From Copromyces sp. CBS 386.78 (lineage: Eukaryota > Ascomycota > Sordariomycetes > Sordariales > Sordariaceae): a stretch of 64,000 nt of DNA. Below the pieces are notes generated by a model. That model ran no database searches. It saw only the letters and a program-made list of their open reading frames with translations, and was not told the origin of the DNA. The position numbers were made by a program, and so were the translations under genes. The stretch is taken from NCBI GenBank assembly GCA_030685235.1, contig MU839094.1:1-64000 (forward strand), written 5' to 3'. Shown here in pieces: positions 11,446-24,176 of the stretch (the first letter of the stretch is position 1; each line of letters opens with the position of its first letter).

Positions 11446-14400
11446 CTATAATAATAATAGAAGAGGAAGTAAATAATCTAGCAAATTTAAAAGTAATTTA
11501 ATTTAAGAATTTAAATTTAAATAGCTATAATAATAATTCTATCCTCTTTTTTATTTAAATTATTTATAGATTACGTAGTTAACGGAGTAAGTATGTTACT
11601 TTAGTTAATAGTAGATATTTTACTCTAGCTTTTATTAATTATAATTTTATTATTCACTATACTATTCTACTATTAAAGTTCTTTAAATTAAAGGCCTTAT
11701 ATTTAATAGACGGTGTACTTAAGGACTTTATTACTTATTACTATAAAATTTAGCTATAGATTAGTTATTATATAGAAACGATTACTATATTGGCCTACGA
11801 TTTAGCCGACGACTATTCCGTTATTTTAAGTATACTATAGTTTAAATTTTATAACCCTATAATATTATAGCTAGATAGTACTATTACCTTTATTAACTAC
11901 TATATAAACTACTACTTTCCTTTAAATTTTTTACATTCCTTATAGTACGCGCCTAAGGTTTGGAAATATATTTATACGCGTTATTACGAAATTATATAAA
12001 GTATAATGAAAGTAATCGATTTTAATACTTTAATTACGGACCCCGCTCCTAATATTATTAAAAATAATATTACTCTAAATCTCGCCTTAATTACGGATAC
12101 TATTACCGAAGTTTCTAAATGGATTAAGCTTATTATTTGCTATACTATAGCCGGCTAATAAAAATCCGACCCTTATTATTGCGTTATAGTATATAAAATA
12201 GATTTTTCGAACGAATTAATTAACCTTATAAATATTAAGGATATAACGGCTACTAATTTTAATTAATTATACGAAAAATATTATTTATAAGTATTTTGTA
12301 CTTCGTACGTAGAATTTTATAAAATTTTAGAAGAAGCTAAGGCAGAAGAGGAGGCCTAGGTTAAAAAAGTAGAAGGGGGTACCTTAGAGCTTAAGGAATA
12401 TAAAAACGATAAAAGTATTATTAATAGAGGTGTAAGGATAAAAATTAAATACGATTATAATTATAATATATTTAACGGTTTGGCGAACCTTACCCTAAAA
12501 ATAGAATAAGAGATTTAGGACGGTAATAGCACTAAGTATAAAAAAATATTAAGTAAGCGTTATTACTTATAAATTAATGCTTATACTAGTAAAGGTTTTA
12601 AAGTAGCTATCTAAGTAGTAAAGATCGTTAAATATATTCACTTTAATAGTAACGTAAATAAAGATTTCGAACGATACGAAATTATTAGGTTCGCTATTAA
12701 TATTATTGAAAAAGACGTAGCTAAATTTTACAAAAAGGTTAATAAGCCGTTTAAAACTAATACCCAAATTAGAAACTTTTTAAATAGTATTAAAATTATT
12801 TTAATATTTTTAAACCTTATAATATTATAATTTTATTACCTTACTACTCTTATAATTTTAAAATTGAATTTTACATAAGAGAATAAGTATCTTATATAAA
12901 ATTAAAGGCGTTTAACTTTGATGAATTAAATGTAATTAAAAAGTAGATTAACGAAAATTTCTATAATAGGTTTATATATTTTTCGTAATTAGAGGCTATT
13001 TCTTAAATTTTATTAGTATAAAAATTAGGCGGAGGTATTAGAATTTATATAGATTATAGAAGAATTAATAATATTACTTTTAAAAGCTACTACCCGTTCC
13101 CTTTAATTAAAAAAACCTTTAATACTATTTATAAGGCGAAGATTTTTATTAAATTAGATATTATTATTGTTTTTAATTATATTCGCGTTATAGAAGGATA
13201 TAAATAGTTAATAGTATTTATTACTTACTTTGGCCTATTTAAGTTATTTATTTACCCATTCGGCCTATAGGGAGCGTTTAGTATATTTTAGAACTATATT
13301 AATAATATTTTGTATAATATTTTGGATATTTATATAACCGCTTATTTAAATAATATCTTTATTTTTTTAAATAACGAGGAGGAATATTAAAAGTATATAA
13401 ACGATATTTTTACCCGCTTAAAAAAAGTTAGCCTACAAGTTAATATCGATAAATACGAATTTTATATTAAGAAAACTAAGTATTTTAGATTAATTATTAC
13501 GCCCAGCAGTATTAAAATGGACTTAAAAAAGGTTAAAACTATTATAGACTAGAAATCTTTAATGTTAAAGAAGTTTTTATAGAGTTTTTTAAGATTCGCT
13601 AACTTCTATTATTATTTTATTAAAGGTTTTTTAATAATAGTAGTACTATTATACGATTTTACGAAAAAGGATATAGAATAGGCATAGATTATAATATAGT
13701 AATTTATTTTTAAGGCTTTAAAAGCCGTATTTATTAGTAGATTAATTTTGTATATTTATAATTAGTTTAAGAAGATAATTATTGAAATTAACGCTTCGAA
13801 TTAGGTTTCTAGTAGTACCCTCTCCTAATATAGGGATAATAGTATACTTTACCCAGTTATATACTTTTTAATATAGTATTTAGTAGCGGAGTACAATTAT
13901 AATATTTATAATAAAGAATTTTTCCTTATTATTAAAGCCCTAGAGGAATGGCGCTTAGAATTAGAGGGTACTTAATAACTTTTTAATATCGTTACAAATT
14001 ATAAAAATTTAAAGATTTTTATAACGAATAAATAATTTATACCCCATTATATACGGTAATTATAATTCCTATTACGTTTTAACTTTTTAATCCGCTATAC
14101 GCCGGGATTGTAAAATCTTTGCCCTAACGCATTAAGTAGGAAGTTAGAGGACGTGCCTTTAAATATAGATAATTATCGTTTAAAAGTAAGGAATTATAAG
14201 TTTATTAATCCGGCCCGCTTTAAAGAGGGATGTTTCTCTCTATTAGCTATAATAACTGGCGACAACTTCGATTTTAATAAAGAAGTATTCCTATTATCCT
14301 TAAATACTTTAGAAGAATTAAATAAATCAATTAATAATATTATTAACGAAAATTATAATTAGTTAATTTTAATATAGGAGGCCGTTAATTATTTAAGGGA

Positions 14401-14941
14401 CTTAAATCGTACTAAATAGCGCCTTTATATTAGGAAGAAGCTTAAAGTCGCTTTCGCTGAATATTCTACGGCGGGAGGTAAAGTTTACTATAGAGGGAAA
14501 GTATTTATCAACCCTAATAATATTACTACTTATTTATTACTTATTTACCGCGCTTATTTATTGCTAACGGCCGGCTATTTAGGTAGAGACAAAATATAGG
14601 TATAGATAAATAAATATTAGTACTAATTAAGTATAGTAGAAGCTATTCGAATTTACTATAAGGGTTACTTAGTATATTCGAAGACGAAAGTATTACAATA
14701 AATTAAAGTAGGCTACTTTAAACTTATATTTATAATCTATATATTATAAATGGATATTTCAGTTAATTACGTCTTTTTATTATTAGAAAACTTATATTTA
14801 AATTAGAAATTCAAGTATATCGCTATTGTCGTAGACTATTTAATAAAGATATATTATTATATTCTAACCGTTATTATAAAAGTAGAAAAATTAGCGGACT
14901 GTTTTATTACTTATATTTATACTCTTTATAGCTTATTTAAT

Positions 14942-15742
14942 GAGAAAGTCTAACCGTACGGTTACAAATGTCTATCCGTACGGTGATCCACTTTTTTCTC
15001 CTATATATATCCTTAACCCTGCCGTCCCCTCCCTATCAACACCAGTCTCGCTCGTACCGCGACCGCCAAGCCCCCAGATTACAGCCCATTATACATTCTA
15101 ACCCCTACACAACACACGTACGCTAACAGCCGTAACAATCGCTAACAGCCATAACAGCTGTAACAGCCGTAATAGTCGCTAACAGCCGTAACAATCGCTA
15201 ACAACCGTAACAGTCGCTAACAGCTGTAATAGCCGTAATAATCGCTAACAGCCGTAATAGCCGTGACAGCCGTAATAGCCGTAACAGTCGCTAACAGCCG
15301 TAACAATCGCTAACAGCCGTAATAACTGTAATAGCCGTAACAATCGTTAACAGCCGTGATAGCTGTAATAGCCATAATAGCCGTAACAGCCGTGATAGCC
15401 GTAACAGCCGTAACAGTTGCTAACAGCTGTAATAGCTATAATAGTCGCTCAATTAATCGCTCAATTGAGCGACGAGCGATGTACGACTGTACGATGTGCG
15501 ACCGTGCTGCTAAGTGCCCTGTAAAGTGCACTGTAAAATGCCCTGTAAAGTAGTGCGTATCTGGTCTGGGCACTGCGGTCTGATGTCACGCATGAAAGAA
15601 TGGTAATGCCCAGATTTCTGGGTGAAATTTTCGAAAGAATATATATGATATCTATGGCCGCGCGAGGGTTAGGGATATATATGAAGGAAAAAGTAGATTA
15701 CCGTACGGATAGACATTCGTGACCGTACGGTTAGACTTTCTC
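14942..15742. mobile_element. 801-bp TIR element, 8-bp target duplication (hAT-like, non-autonomous)
   Basis: The terminal inverted repeats of about 65 bp begin GAGAAAGTCTAACCGTACGG. An exact 8-bp duplication TATTTAAT flanks it at 14934-14941 and 15743-15750. Eight-base duplications are typical of hAT (also P and Merlin) transposons. Each TIR contains the palindrome CCGTACGG twice (e.g. 14954-14961). The interior has a minisatellite and no transposase. It interrupts the integrase of element C. It keeps many CpA/TpG dinucleotides, so it is much less RIP-mutated than its host. Confidence 0.88.
15118..15455. repeat. Minisatellite of 9-bp units TAACAGCCG and variants
   Basis: Dozens of imperfect copies of TAAYAGYCG / TAACAATCGC are in tandem over about 340 bp, entirely inside the 801-bp TIR element. 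An open frame (15356-15553) overlapping it is an artefact of the repeat. Confidence 0.9.
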
Positions 15743-16737
15743 TATTTAATACCGTTATTTCTAACCGCGGTTCGTAATTTATCTCTTTTTTCTAATTTAT
15801 TATTTTTAAACGCCTAATTATTAAAAAATTATTAAGTTCTACTTTCTACCTATAAACGAATATTTAAATAGAGTATATTAATATAGAAATAAAATAATAT
15901 TTATAAATCTTTATTAATTGGATATAAATAGACTAGGTACGATAATTACTATTAGTAGAATTTATAGGTAATAATATAATATCTGAAATTATAGATATAA
16001 TTCCTTTTTTTACTAACTATAATTTTTACCCCTATATAGGTATTAAACTAATAGTAGTCGTACTATTAGAAAGTTTCTCGCCGGTATAATAAAAAAAGTA
16101 TTTAAAAGCTAGCGAATTGCTCGTTCGTTTTAAGGCTATATAAGACTATATACGTACTTTTATAAAAAAGGTATAAAACCGATATAAGGTTAATACTAAT
16201 AAGAATCGGTTTAATATATTGAAATACCGTACTAATAATTTTATTATATTTAATACGACTAATTTTAATAATAGTAAGCTGTATAATAAATTATACTTAC
16301 GATAGGAGGGCCCTTTTAAAGTAGATTAAGTACGATCCTATATTATTAAACTAATCTTACCCGCTAATATAAAGTACTTGCTAGTATTCTATATTTTTAT
16401 AGTAAAACCTTACTATAAAAGCCTCCTTAATTAAACTAATTTATAAAGCAATATACGAACTAATAAAAGTAATGTTATAATTAAAATAAATAATTACGAG
16501 GAAGTAGCGGAATAGGAGTTTAATAAATTCTTAAACTATTTTTAACGAAGAAATAACTGTTATTAGTTTTATATTATAAAGTAGAAATATTATAACCCTA
16601 CTAACGAACCCTTCGATAATATTAAAAGAATAAAGGACTTTATTATTGTATTTTACCGCAATTACCCAAATAACCCTATCCTACCAACGGTTTAAAACTA
16701 GCTAAAAATTAAAACTATACTTTAAAAGAAGACTCTA

Positions 16738-16972
16738 TATCACGGGTAGAGGGCGAGAGGTTGAGTGTAAATGTAGATATGCGTAATTGTACGAGGAGAG
16801 GAAAGGAAGAGAAGTACAGAGGTATACTCGGGAGATAGGCTTTTATAGGACTCGAGCTATAAACCCCTAGTAAATTTATAGCGGGAGGCCGCAACTAATT
16901 AACCGAAATAGTAATAATAGTTTTAGAAAGCTACTATTACTAATATATACAATATAAACTAACCCTATAATA
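16738..16972 (-). repeat. 3' LTR of element F
   Basis: A 235-bp LTR, plus-strand ends TATCACGGG...CCCTATAATA. It is collinear with the 5' copy, with G-to-A and C-to-T differences concentrated in the half facing the element interior. Confidence 0.92.
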
Positions 16973-17419
16973 TTACTCCTACCTAAAAGAAGCTATATAA
17001 TTGACTAAAGTTATATAAAATAATAAATAACCCTATTAAACGTTTAATCTAACTATATAAAACTTTTATAGCCGCTAATCGTAACGATTTCCTCCTCCTT
17101 TCGTACTTCGTTAGCAGAACTTCCGCTTCTATAGCCGGCTCCTCCTCCTCTAACGTCCTCCTTCGTTTCCGCTCCGCCGCTAATTAATTTAAGGGTATTA
17201 AAACCTCCGAATATACTTCGTAAAATTATTATATTATATTAAGGGATATAGCCACATTAGTACGCAGCTATTATAAAGGCTAATAAAATAGTACTTAAAC
17301 AATAAAATATTTTTAACGACCGTTAATTACTTTATAGCAACTATTAATTTTAATAAAATCCTATTCTACCGAATCCTCCTCATTATTAACCTTTTTTATA
17401 CTACGACTTTAATTTATAT

Positions 17420-20110
17420 AAACGTCCCTTTATACTTCTAATTATTTTAAAATATTTACTTCGGCCTATAATTTAATTTTATTAATATAAAAAGTCGGGC
17501 TATATTTTATATTAATAAGGAGTTTAAGCGTAATTTTATAACTATTTACTTTAATAATTTCAAATAAGCCTTTATAAAGGGGGGTAAATTTTACGTATAG
17601 GTAGCCGGTATTGAAATTTTCCGTATTAAATAAAACCTTATTTCCCACTCTATACTTCGGGGTATTTATTCGTCGAATATTAGTATTAACTTTATACCGT
17701 TATTAAACTTATTTTACTTAATCTATAACGTACTTTAATACCTTTTTAAAATAATCGACTACTTCGTTAACTTTAAAATACTCCGTTTACTACTAAATTA
17801 ATAAATTTAATGGATATAGCTTCGCTAGCTTAATACCCATCTAAGGGTAAAAATTATAATTAGTAAAGAAAGGAAATATTCTTATTATTTTAAAAATTAG
17901 ATTATTATTAGTAAATTCCGCAATTAAAAACTAATTTACCTAATCGTCCTACGCTTAATTAATATAGAGATAAAGATATTTCTCTATTTCCGTATTAATA
18001 TATTCCGTTTAACCGTTAGTAATTAAGTAGAACGCGGAAGAGGGTTTAAAAACTATTTCTAAATAGGAGGATAGAGCTTTCTAAAATTATAAAACGAATT
18101 AGGAGCCGCAATTTAATATAATAAAATTTAATAAGCTATAGATACTATAAATCCTCTTAATAAACCGGTCTATTAATTCCTTAATTATAAAGCTAATTAT
18201 AGGAATAAAATATCATATTTTTATTAGGTAGTCAATAACAACGGCTATATATTTAAATTCCTATTCCTAACGTATATAAGGCGTTAAAAGGGTAATATAA
18301 TCTACAGAAATATCTTTCTATAGTACGAAGGGTACTACTAACAATTTTAGGAAATTATAAGGGGAGTATTATAATAGTTTAAATTTAGCATACAATAGGT
18401 AAGCCTTATAGTAGGCCTTAATAGTACTAAATATCCCTAATTAGAAGAAAAATTAAAAGAATAACGAATAAGTCTTTTTACGACCTGGGTAACTAATAGA
18501 CGGCGAATCGTATATATAGCGGAAGAATTAAAATTAAAGTTTAATATTATTAGGGTTAATAATAACGGTACTTCGAAAGTATATTCGTCCCTATATTACC
18601 CTATATTTAATAAAAAATACCTTCTTTAAATAATTTTTTACCTTTTTAAATTATATATAGCGACCGGGGTTTAATAAGTAAGCGAATAAATTTTATAAAA
18701 ATATTAATTTCTCGTAACTTTTTATAATTAAATCGTTAGTAAATTTATTATTTATTACTTTTAAATTATAAATATATTCGGTTCTAACGTTAATAACTTC
18801 CTTTCCACTTTTTAAAACGAAAATTCTATTTATAAAAATATTATAATCGAATAAAATCTTATTTTTAGTTAGTAATCGTTTGTCGGCTTCGTTTTTAAGT
18901 AAATTCTCCGGTTTTTTATTTAAAGCGTTAGGGCGTACTTATAATAAGCCCGGTTAGTATTTAATCGTAAAATTAAACCGGGATAGGAATTAGGACTACT
19001 GTATATAGTAGGGAATTAGTTATTTATTAATTATAAAAGTCTTTAAAGTTTTATAGTTTATAAGGACTTTAATCGGTTATTATACCCCTTCGAATTCGGG
19101 GTACTACTTTTCTAAGGCCTTAATAATAATAAATAATTCCTTATTATAAATATTATAATTATATTTGGCTAAAGAGTATTGCTAATTAAAGTAAGCGATA
19201 AAGCGAAAAATACTATTATTATTATATTATAATAATATACTTCTATATACTTAATTAAAAATATTTATTTCTACGATAATCTATTTTAATTAATTATAAA
19301 TCCGAAGTACAAATCTGTTCGTAAAAGCCTTCTTTAAAGCTTCAAAGGATTTTTAATATCGTTCTTCCTATTCCTATCCCGCCATTTTCTTAATTAATTC
19401 GTATAATAGGCCGGCGATAATAGAAAAATATTTAATAAAATAATAATAGAAATTAGCGAAACTTAAAAAGTACTAAAATAACCTCTTAAAATTTAGAACT
19501 TCCTATATTATAATTATAAATTTTTTTTCTAAATCTATTTCGAAACTACTTAAAGTAATAATAAAATTTAAATACTTAATTCGCTATATATAAAATTCGT
19601 ATTTATTAATATCGATTTAGAATCCTACTTTAATTATCCTTTATAAGACTTCCTTAACGTATTTTTTATATTCCTCTTCGTTATCGGAATAAATTAAAAC
19701 GTTGTCGAAATAAATAATAGTATAAATATTAAAAATATTATATAAAATATTATTAATATAATTTTAAAAAGTTCCTAGCGTACTCTATAAATTAAAAGGA
19801 TATATAATAAATTCGTAAAAGCTAAAACGGGTAATAAAAGTAGTAAACTATTTATACCCCTCTTTAATACGAATCTTATTAAATATAATAATAATATCGA
19901 ATTTCGTAAAAATCTTTACTTTATAAATTATATTAAAAGTTTCTTTAATTAGCGGTAACGGGTAATATATTTTTAATATAATATTATTAATATTATAATA
20001 GTCTATATAAATACAAACTCCGCCTCCGAATTTCTTAATTAATAAGAAGGGGGAAGCGGCTACCGACTATAATAGTTAAATAAATTTCTTTTTCAAATTA
20101 TTATCGATCT
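17420..20110 (-). pseudogene. pol of element F: RT, RNase H, integrase (RIP-damaged)
   Basis: On the minus strand, RT block FGGGVCIYIDYYNINN lies near 20000-20040. Then come KFDIIIIFNKIRI and the catalytic box YFDN at 19701-19712 (second Asp of YxDD is Asn). The integrase C-terminal module survives open at 17466-17648 as KVLFNTENFNT...LYKGLFEIIKV...YKITL, matching the family GxKVLLxTxNL...GPFxIIxV...YxLxLP module. Between them, RIP-type stops interrupt every few tens of codons. It would reverse-transcribe and integrate the element when intact and is inactive here. Confidence 0.85.
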
Positions 20111-21199
20111 ACTTTTTAATAACGACTACTTCTATAAGTAATACGTATTATAGCCGTACGTTAGGAAGTTACTTTCCCGGCTATAATTTAATTTTATAAT
20201 TATACGAACGATAAGGAGGGATTTTCTCCGTTAGCGAAGGTAAGAAAGCGGCGACTTCGCTAATATACTTCCGTCCTTCGGAATAGTTTAAAATTTTAAT
20301 AATCTCTTCCTCAATTTTTAATAGTCAATCTATTTTATTAAAAAACTTCTTATATCCTCTTCGTTAACTTTTACTAAATATATTTATTAGAGGATTTCTT
20401 CGTATATGGGCGTATCGGTCTTAAAATTTCTAATAAAGTTAATTACTTTAGCAAGGATTACAGCCTTTCGGGTATTTTTTAAAGTATAAATACTAATTAT
20501 TTTATTAATAAAGTTATAAAGCGCGGGGAGTAAACTTTCCTTATATTTCCTTCTATCGCCTTCTATAATACTATTAACTATTTCTTCGGTTAAATTTAAA
20601 TTTTAAAAATTTGCTATAGCTGCTAACCTTTTAATTTTAATATAATTTATAATATATAGCTACAATTATTCCTTTTTGCAAATAAAATTGAACGCGGCTA
20701 TATTAAATACCCTAATATTACTAGGGTTAAATTTATAATCGGACTTATAAAAACGGCGGTATTAGGAGCGATTTATGCTAATTAAGACGTAATGGCCACT
20801 TATACGTATATAAAGTTTATAAAGCGCGGGGCTCTTAGTCTTAATAAAGAAAATAATAATATTAGTAATAGCGATTTTAAATTTAACCTTTTAAATTACT
20901 AATATTTTAATAAGAGTAAGGATTATATAGTAGCCGGTCTTAAAGTTAATTTTAGGTTTAATAGTAGTAAAAGGGAATTCGGGAGCGGATAAGGGTTCTA
21001 GAGCAGGCTCCGCCGCAATCTTCTTAATCTTCTCTTCCTTAATAACTAGAAGGCGAAATTCGGTTTCCTTTTTTTTAATAATTAGAGAAGGAAATTTAAT
21101 CTTTTCCTTTTTAATTAGCGGAATAAGTATTTAACGGATAGAGGCTACTAAAACCCGGTTGGTAAGGGTTTTAAATATTATTATTTAATATTTAGGGAA

Positions 21200-23369
21200 G
21201 TTTATTAGTAAATAGTAGCTTCGGTAGGCAGTATAATTAAAATATATACTATATTATTCGTAATCGATTTTTAGCTAATAGTATTATATTTATAAGAAAT
21301 TTAAAATAATTAAATATTTCCTAAAAATATTATAAATTAAAAAGGTAATTGTTTCCTTATAATAGCCGATTTGGAGTTTAGTTATTATTCTTTTAAAAAT
21401 AATACTTTTAATTACTTTATTAGTAAGAACGAACTTTTTTATTTTTAATAATCGAAAATGGGGAAGGTTATTTTTAATAATAAAGGAACGATTAATAAAC
21501 GCGAAAGTAAAATAACCGCTATTAATAAAGGTAATATAATAGTTTTTATACGAATAAGTTATAATATAAGAAAATAAAAGTATTAAATGTGGGGAAGTAA
21601 AATTATTTAATAATTAAACTTTAATTTCCTCTAAACCCTCTAATTCTATAAAGCCTAAAATTCGTTTCTTAAATATAACCCGGCTAGGCTTCTATACGTA
21701 ATTATATATAGAGGTTAAGCGTTTTTTTAATTATTATAATATTCGTTACTAGCGGCGGGCTTAGTAGGAGTAGTTAGAATAGCCGGGGTAATTTGAGTGG
21801 TATTAATAGTATAAATTTATTTTTAGTTACGACCTTTACTATAACCTTTATTCTTCGACTTCTTATTAATAGAATATTAGGGGCCTTAGGAACTATAGTT
21901 AACCGAAGTAGTATAATTGCGGGTAATATAGCCGGGCTTGCTATAACGACGGTAGAGGCTATTACGGGAATGTTAATTAAAAATATCTTTATAAATAAAG
22001 ATTACGAAATTAATAGCGTTTAAATCTATTTTATTACCGCCTTAATTAATAAGGACGTTATTAGTAGAAAATTTAGCGCTAGAGCGACCTCCGCTACTAT
22101 TATTATTACTAATATTATTATTAAAATTAAAGAAATAATTTACTATTTTTTAATAATAATCCGCGTCTTTAAAATTACTAGCGACGTTATAATAAATTTC
22201 GAATTAACGTTTAAAATCGTTATTAGGGGGAAGGTCGCAGTAAGTAAAAACGTTATAGAAATATTTATTAATTTTATTCCGGAAATTATAGACCTTTATT
22301 AAATTATTGAAATTATAGAAATTTATTAAATTAATTAATTTAAATTCGAAATTTACGAAAGATATATTCTTTATATATAGCTCTTATAAACGGCGGCCGG
22401 CATTTATTTTAAAATTTACGTTCTAAAAATAAAAAATTAAATATTCTATAAATTTAACGCCTATTTTCTAACGCTAATTCGCTTTATTAGGGTCCAACTA
22501 AATTACGTCCAAATTATCCTAAATATTGGACAAAATTTCTAATCTTAGAAATATAGTAGTACGGATAATTCTAATATTTTTAAAAGAATAAAGAATAGCG
22601 TTGTATTTTTATTAAAATTAAATATAAAAACGTTAAGCTTTAAAAATTTTATATTTGCAAATAGGACTACTAATCTCCTTATTAATAAAAATAAGCGGGT
22701 TCTCCACCGTTTAATAAAGAAAGGAAAATATAGCTATTTTCGTAGTTATATTATTAACGGGGGAAAAAGCTTATACTTTAAAAGTATTATATTCTACGAA
22801 TAAAATATTGTAAGTAAATTTAAAATTAATATAATCGAAATTCTTTTAATCGAAATTAGATTAAGCGTCGTCGGCTACCTAGCGGGCAATCCTAAATTCC
22901 TCCTCAAAATACTAGAAATCGTTTTCAAAATCGTTGTAGCATTCGAAATTAGTATAATAAAGGCGACCAAGAAGTATAATAATAGAATAGAAAGTAGAGG
23001 CTTAAAAAAAAGAAAAACTATTTCGAAATACTTACGTAGGATTAGGAGACCTTTTAATTAGTCGAAGTCCTTGAAAAAATTAACGAAAGTTATAATAACG
23101 GGTTAGGGGAATTTAAGAAATATAGCGCAATAAATCGTAATATCGAACTCGCTATTAAAGGTATTAATAACGGAATATAACGATTTTAAATTAAACGGGT
23201 TACTAATAATAAGAGTAAAAAGGTTAGGAAGATTACCGCTACCGGTATTACTATTAGGGGAGAAAAGGGCGGGATCGCTATCGTCGTAAAATATAAAATA
23301 AAAGAGAAGTAACCGCTCGAAATAAAAAAAAGGTAAAGGTCCGCGACTAGGACCGTTTAAGGCAATCAA
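21200..23369 (-). pseudogene. gag and protease region of element F
   Basis: The longest surviving open piece is 23103-23369 (88 codons, begins MIALNGPSRGP, contains FSPNSNTGSGNLPNLF). It is probably the gag N-terminus, about 230 bp downstream of the 5' LTR. Leftward the frame is broken by many RIP-type stops. The stretch around 21200-21700 reads like the aspartic-protease domain by position only. A plus-strand open frame at 21793-22023 is a shadow. Confidence 0.5.
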
Positions 23370-23587
23370 AAACAGGCAATCTCTTATCCACTAGATAAAG
23401 AGTATTTTCCCTTATATACTAGTAAAGGAATGTTAGAATCTTAATTAGGCGACTATTATAACTATAACTATCGAAGTTTAGGGGGGGGTGCTAGGCTTAG
23501 TAATTCGTAATGAGGCGATCCTTATACGCGCGTAATCGAAATTAATCGTAATAAATAAATTTACGCTATAAACGCAATAATTAAAAG

Positions 23588-23598
23588 GTGCAATTAAC
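23588..23598 (-). promoter_or_regulatory. Putative self-complementary primer-binding site of element F
   Basis: Immediately after the 5' LTR on the minus strand the sequence is GTTAATTGCAC. TAATTGCAC pairs with the LTR segment GTACAATTA at 8 of 9 positions; the one difference is a transition. No TGG of a tRNA-type site is present. Confidence 0.5.
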
Positions 23599-23833
23599 TA
23601 TTACGGGTAGAGGGCGAGAAATTGAATATAAATATAGATATACGTAATTGTACGAGGAGAGGAAAGGAAGAGAAGTATAGAGGTATACTCGGGAGATGGG
23701 CTTTTATAGGATTCGAGCTATGAACCCCTAGTAGGTCTATAGCGGGAGGCCGCAGCCAATTAACCGAGATAGTGACAATAGTCTTAAAGAGCTACTATTA
23801 CCAGCATATATAATATAGGCTAACCCTGTGATA
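23599..23833 (-). repeat. 5' LTR of element F
   Basis: A 235-bp LTR. On the minus strand it contains TATAAAAG (plus-strand CTTTTATA near 23701) about 55 nt before a pyrimidine run ending in TCGTACAATTACG, the presumed RNA start. Plus-strand TAATTGTAC at 23645-23653 is the LTR segment matching the primer site at 23588-23596. Confidence 0.92.
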
Positions 23834-23838
23834 CTCTA

Positions 23839-24176
23839 GCCCTAAAGCGAAGGGCCTGAAATACTAGCCTAAATACCCTAAATATACTATATAACGTTAC
23901 TCGCACCTTAAATATATTATACGGCGTCCCTAACCCCGCCTCCGAAATATTTTAAACGTATTATTAATTTGAAGGAGTAAATTAATACCGCTATAATAAC
24001 TATTATAATTAGCCGTAAAGTACGGACAACTATAACCGACATATAGAGGCTTACGATTAAAATAGTAAGCCGGGAATTTAAACCCTTATCCGAAGAGGAC
24101 TTAAAGAAAATAAATAAATTCTTTTATAAAGTATTTAGGAGGATAATAGAAGTTTAGTAGGAAAAGCGGCCCCTAA
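23839..24176. other. Element C 3' internal sequence between guests F and B
   Basis: Remnant of element C downstream of F and upstream of B. It is AT-rich, with no intact frame, and ends in CTAA, the left target duplication of element B. The sequence resumes after B at 37829. Confidence 0.7.

Larger units (their letters stand above)
12950..16430 (+). pseudogene. pol of element C: RT, RNase H, integrase (RIP-damaged, interrupted)
   Basis: One frame can be followed from about 12950 to 14362. RT block GGGIRIYIDYRRINN (family GGGxRxxxDYRxLN) is near 13028, then KLDIIIVFN and the catalytic box YLNN at 13343-13354 (both Asp of YxDD now Asn). RNase H is next, ending in a CPNALSRKLEDVP-like stretch near 14130. 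A zinc-binding-domain GYLGRDK-like block (family GHxGRxKT) is near 14570. The integrase core is split at 14941: LYSLFN before the insert joins TVISNRGS after it (family HGLPxxIVSDRGS). A GPF module (EGPFKV) lies near 16300. Stops are mostly TAG/TAA at Gln or Trp positions. Confidence 0.85.
16738..23833 (-). mobile_element. Ty3/gypsy retrotransposon F, minus strand, 7096 bp
   Basis: The 235-bp LTRs at 16738-16972 and 23599-23833 are flanked by an exact CTCTA duplication (16733-16737 and 23834-23838). Coding order reads right to left: gag, protease, RT, RNase H, integrase. It is inserted in element C downstream of the integrase. LTR differences are transitions. The right (5') LTR is clearly less RIP-mutated than the left. 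No later insertion breaks it. Confidence 0.93.

Noticed and set aside
15118..15455. CRISPR-like array of short repeats
   Set aside because: Units are about 9 bp, contiguous and degenerate without unique spacers, within a transposon of a fungal genome. It is a minisatellite.
21793..22023. 76-codon plus-strand open frame inside element F
   Set aside because: It lies antisense to gag of F, is short and has no homologous counterpart in C or E; treated as a shadow.
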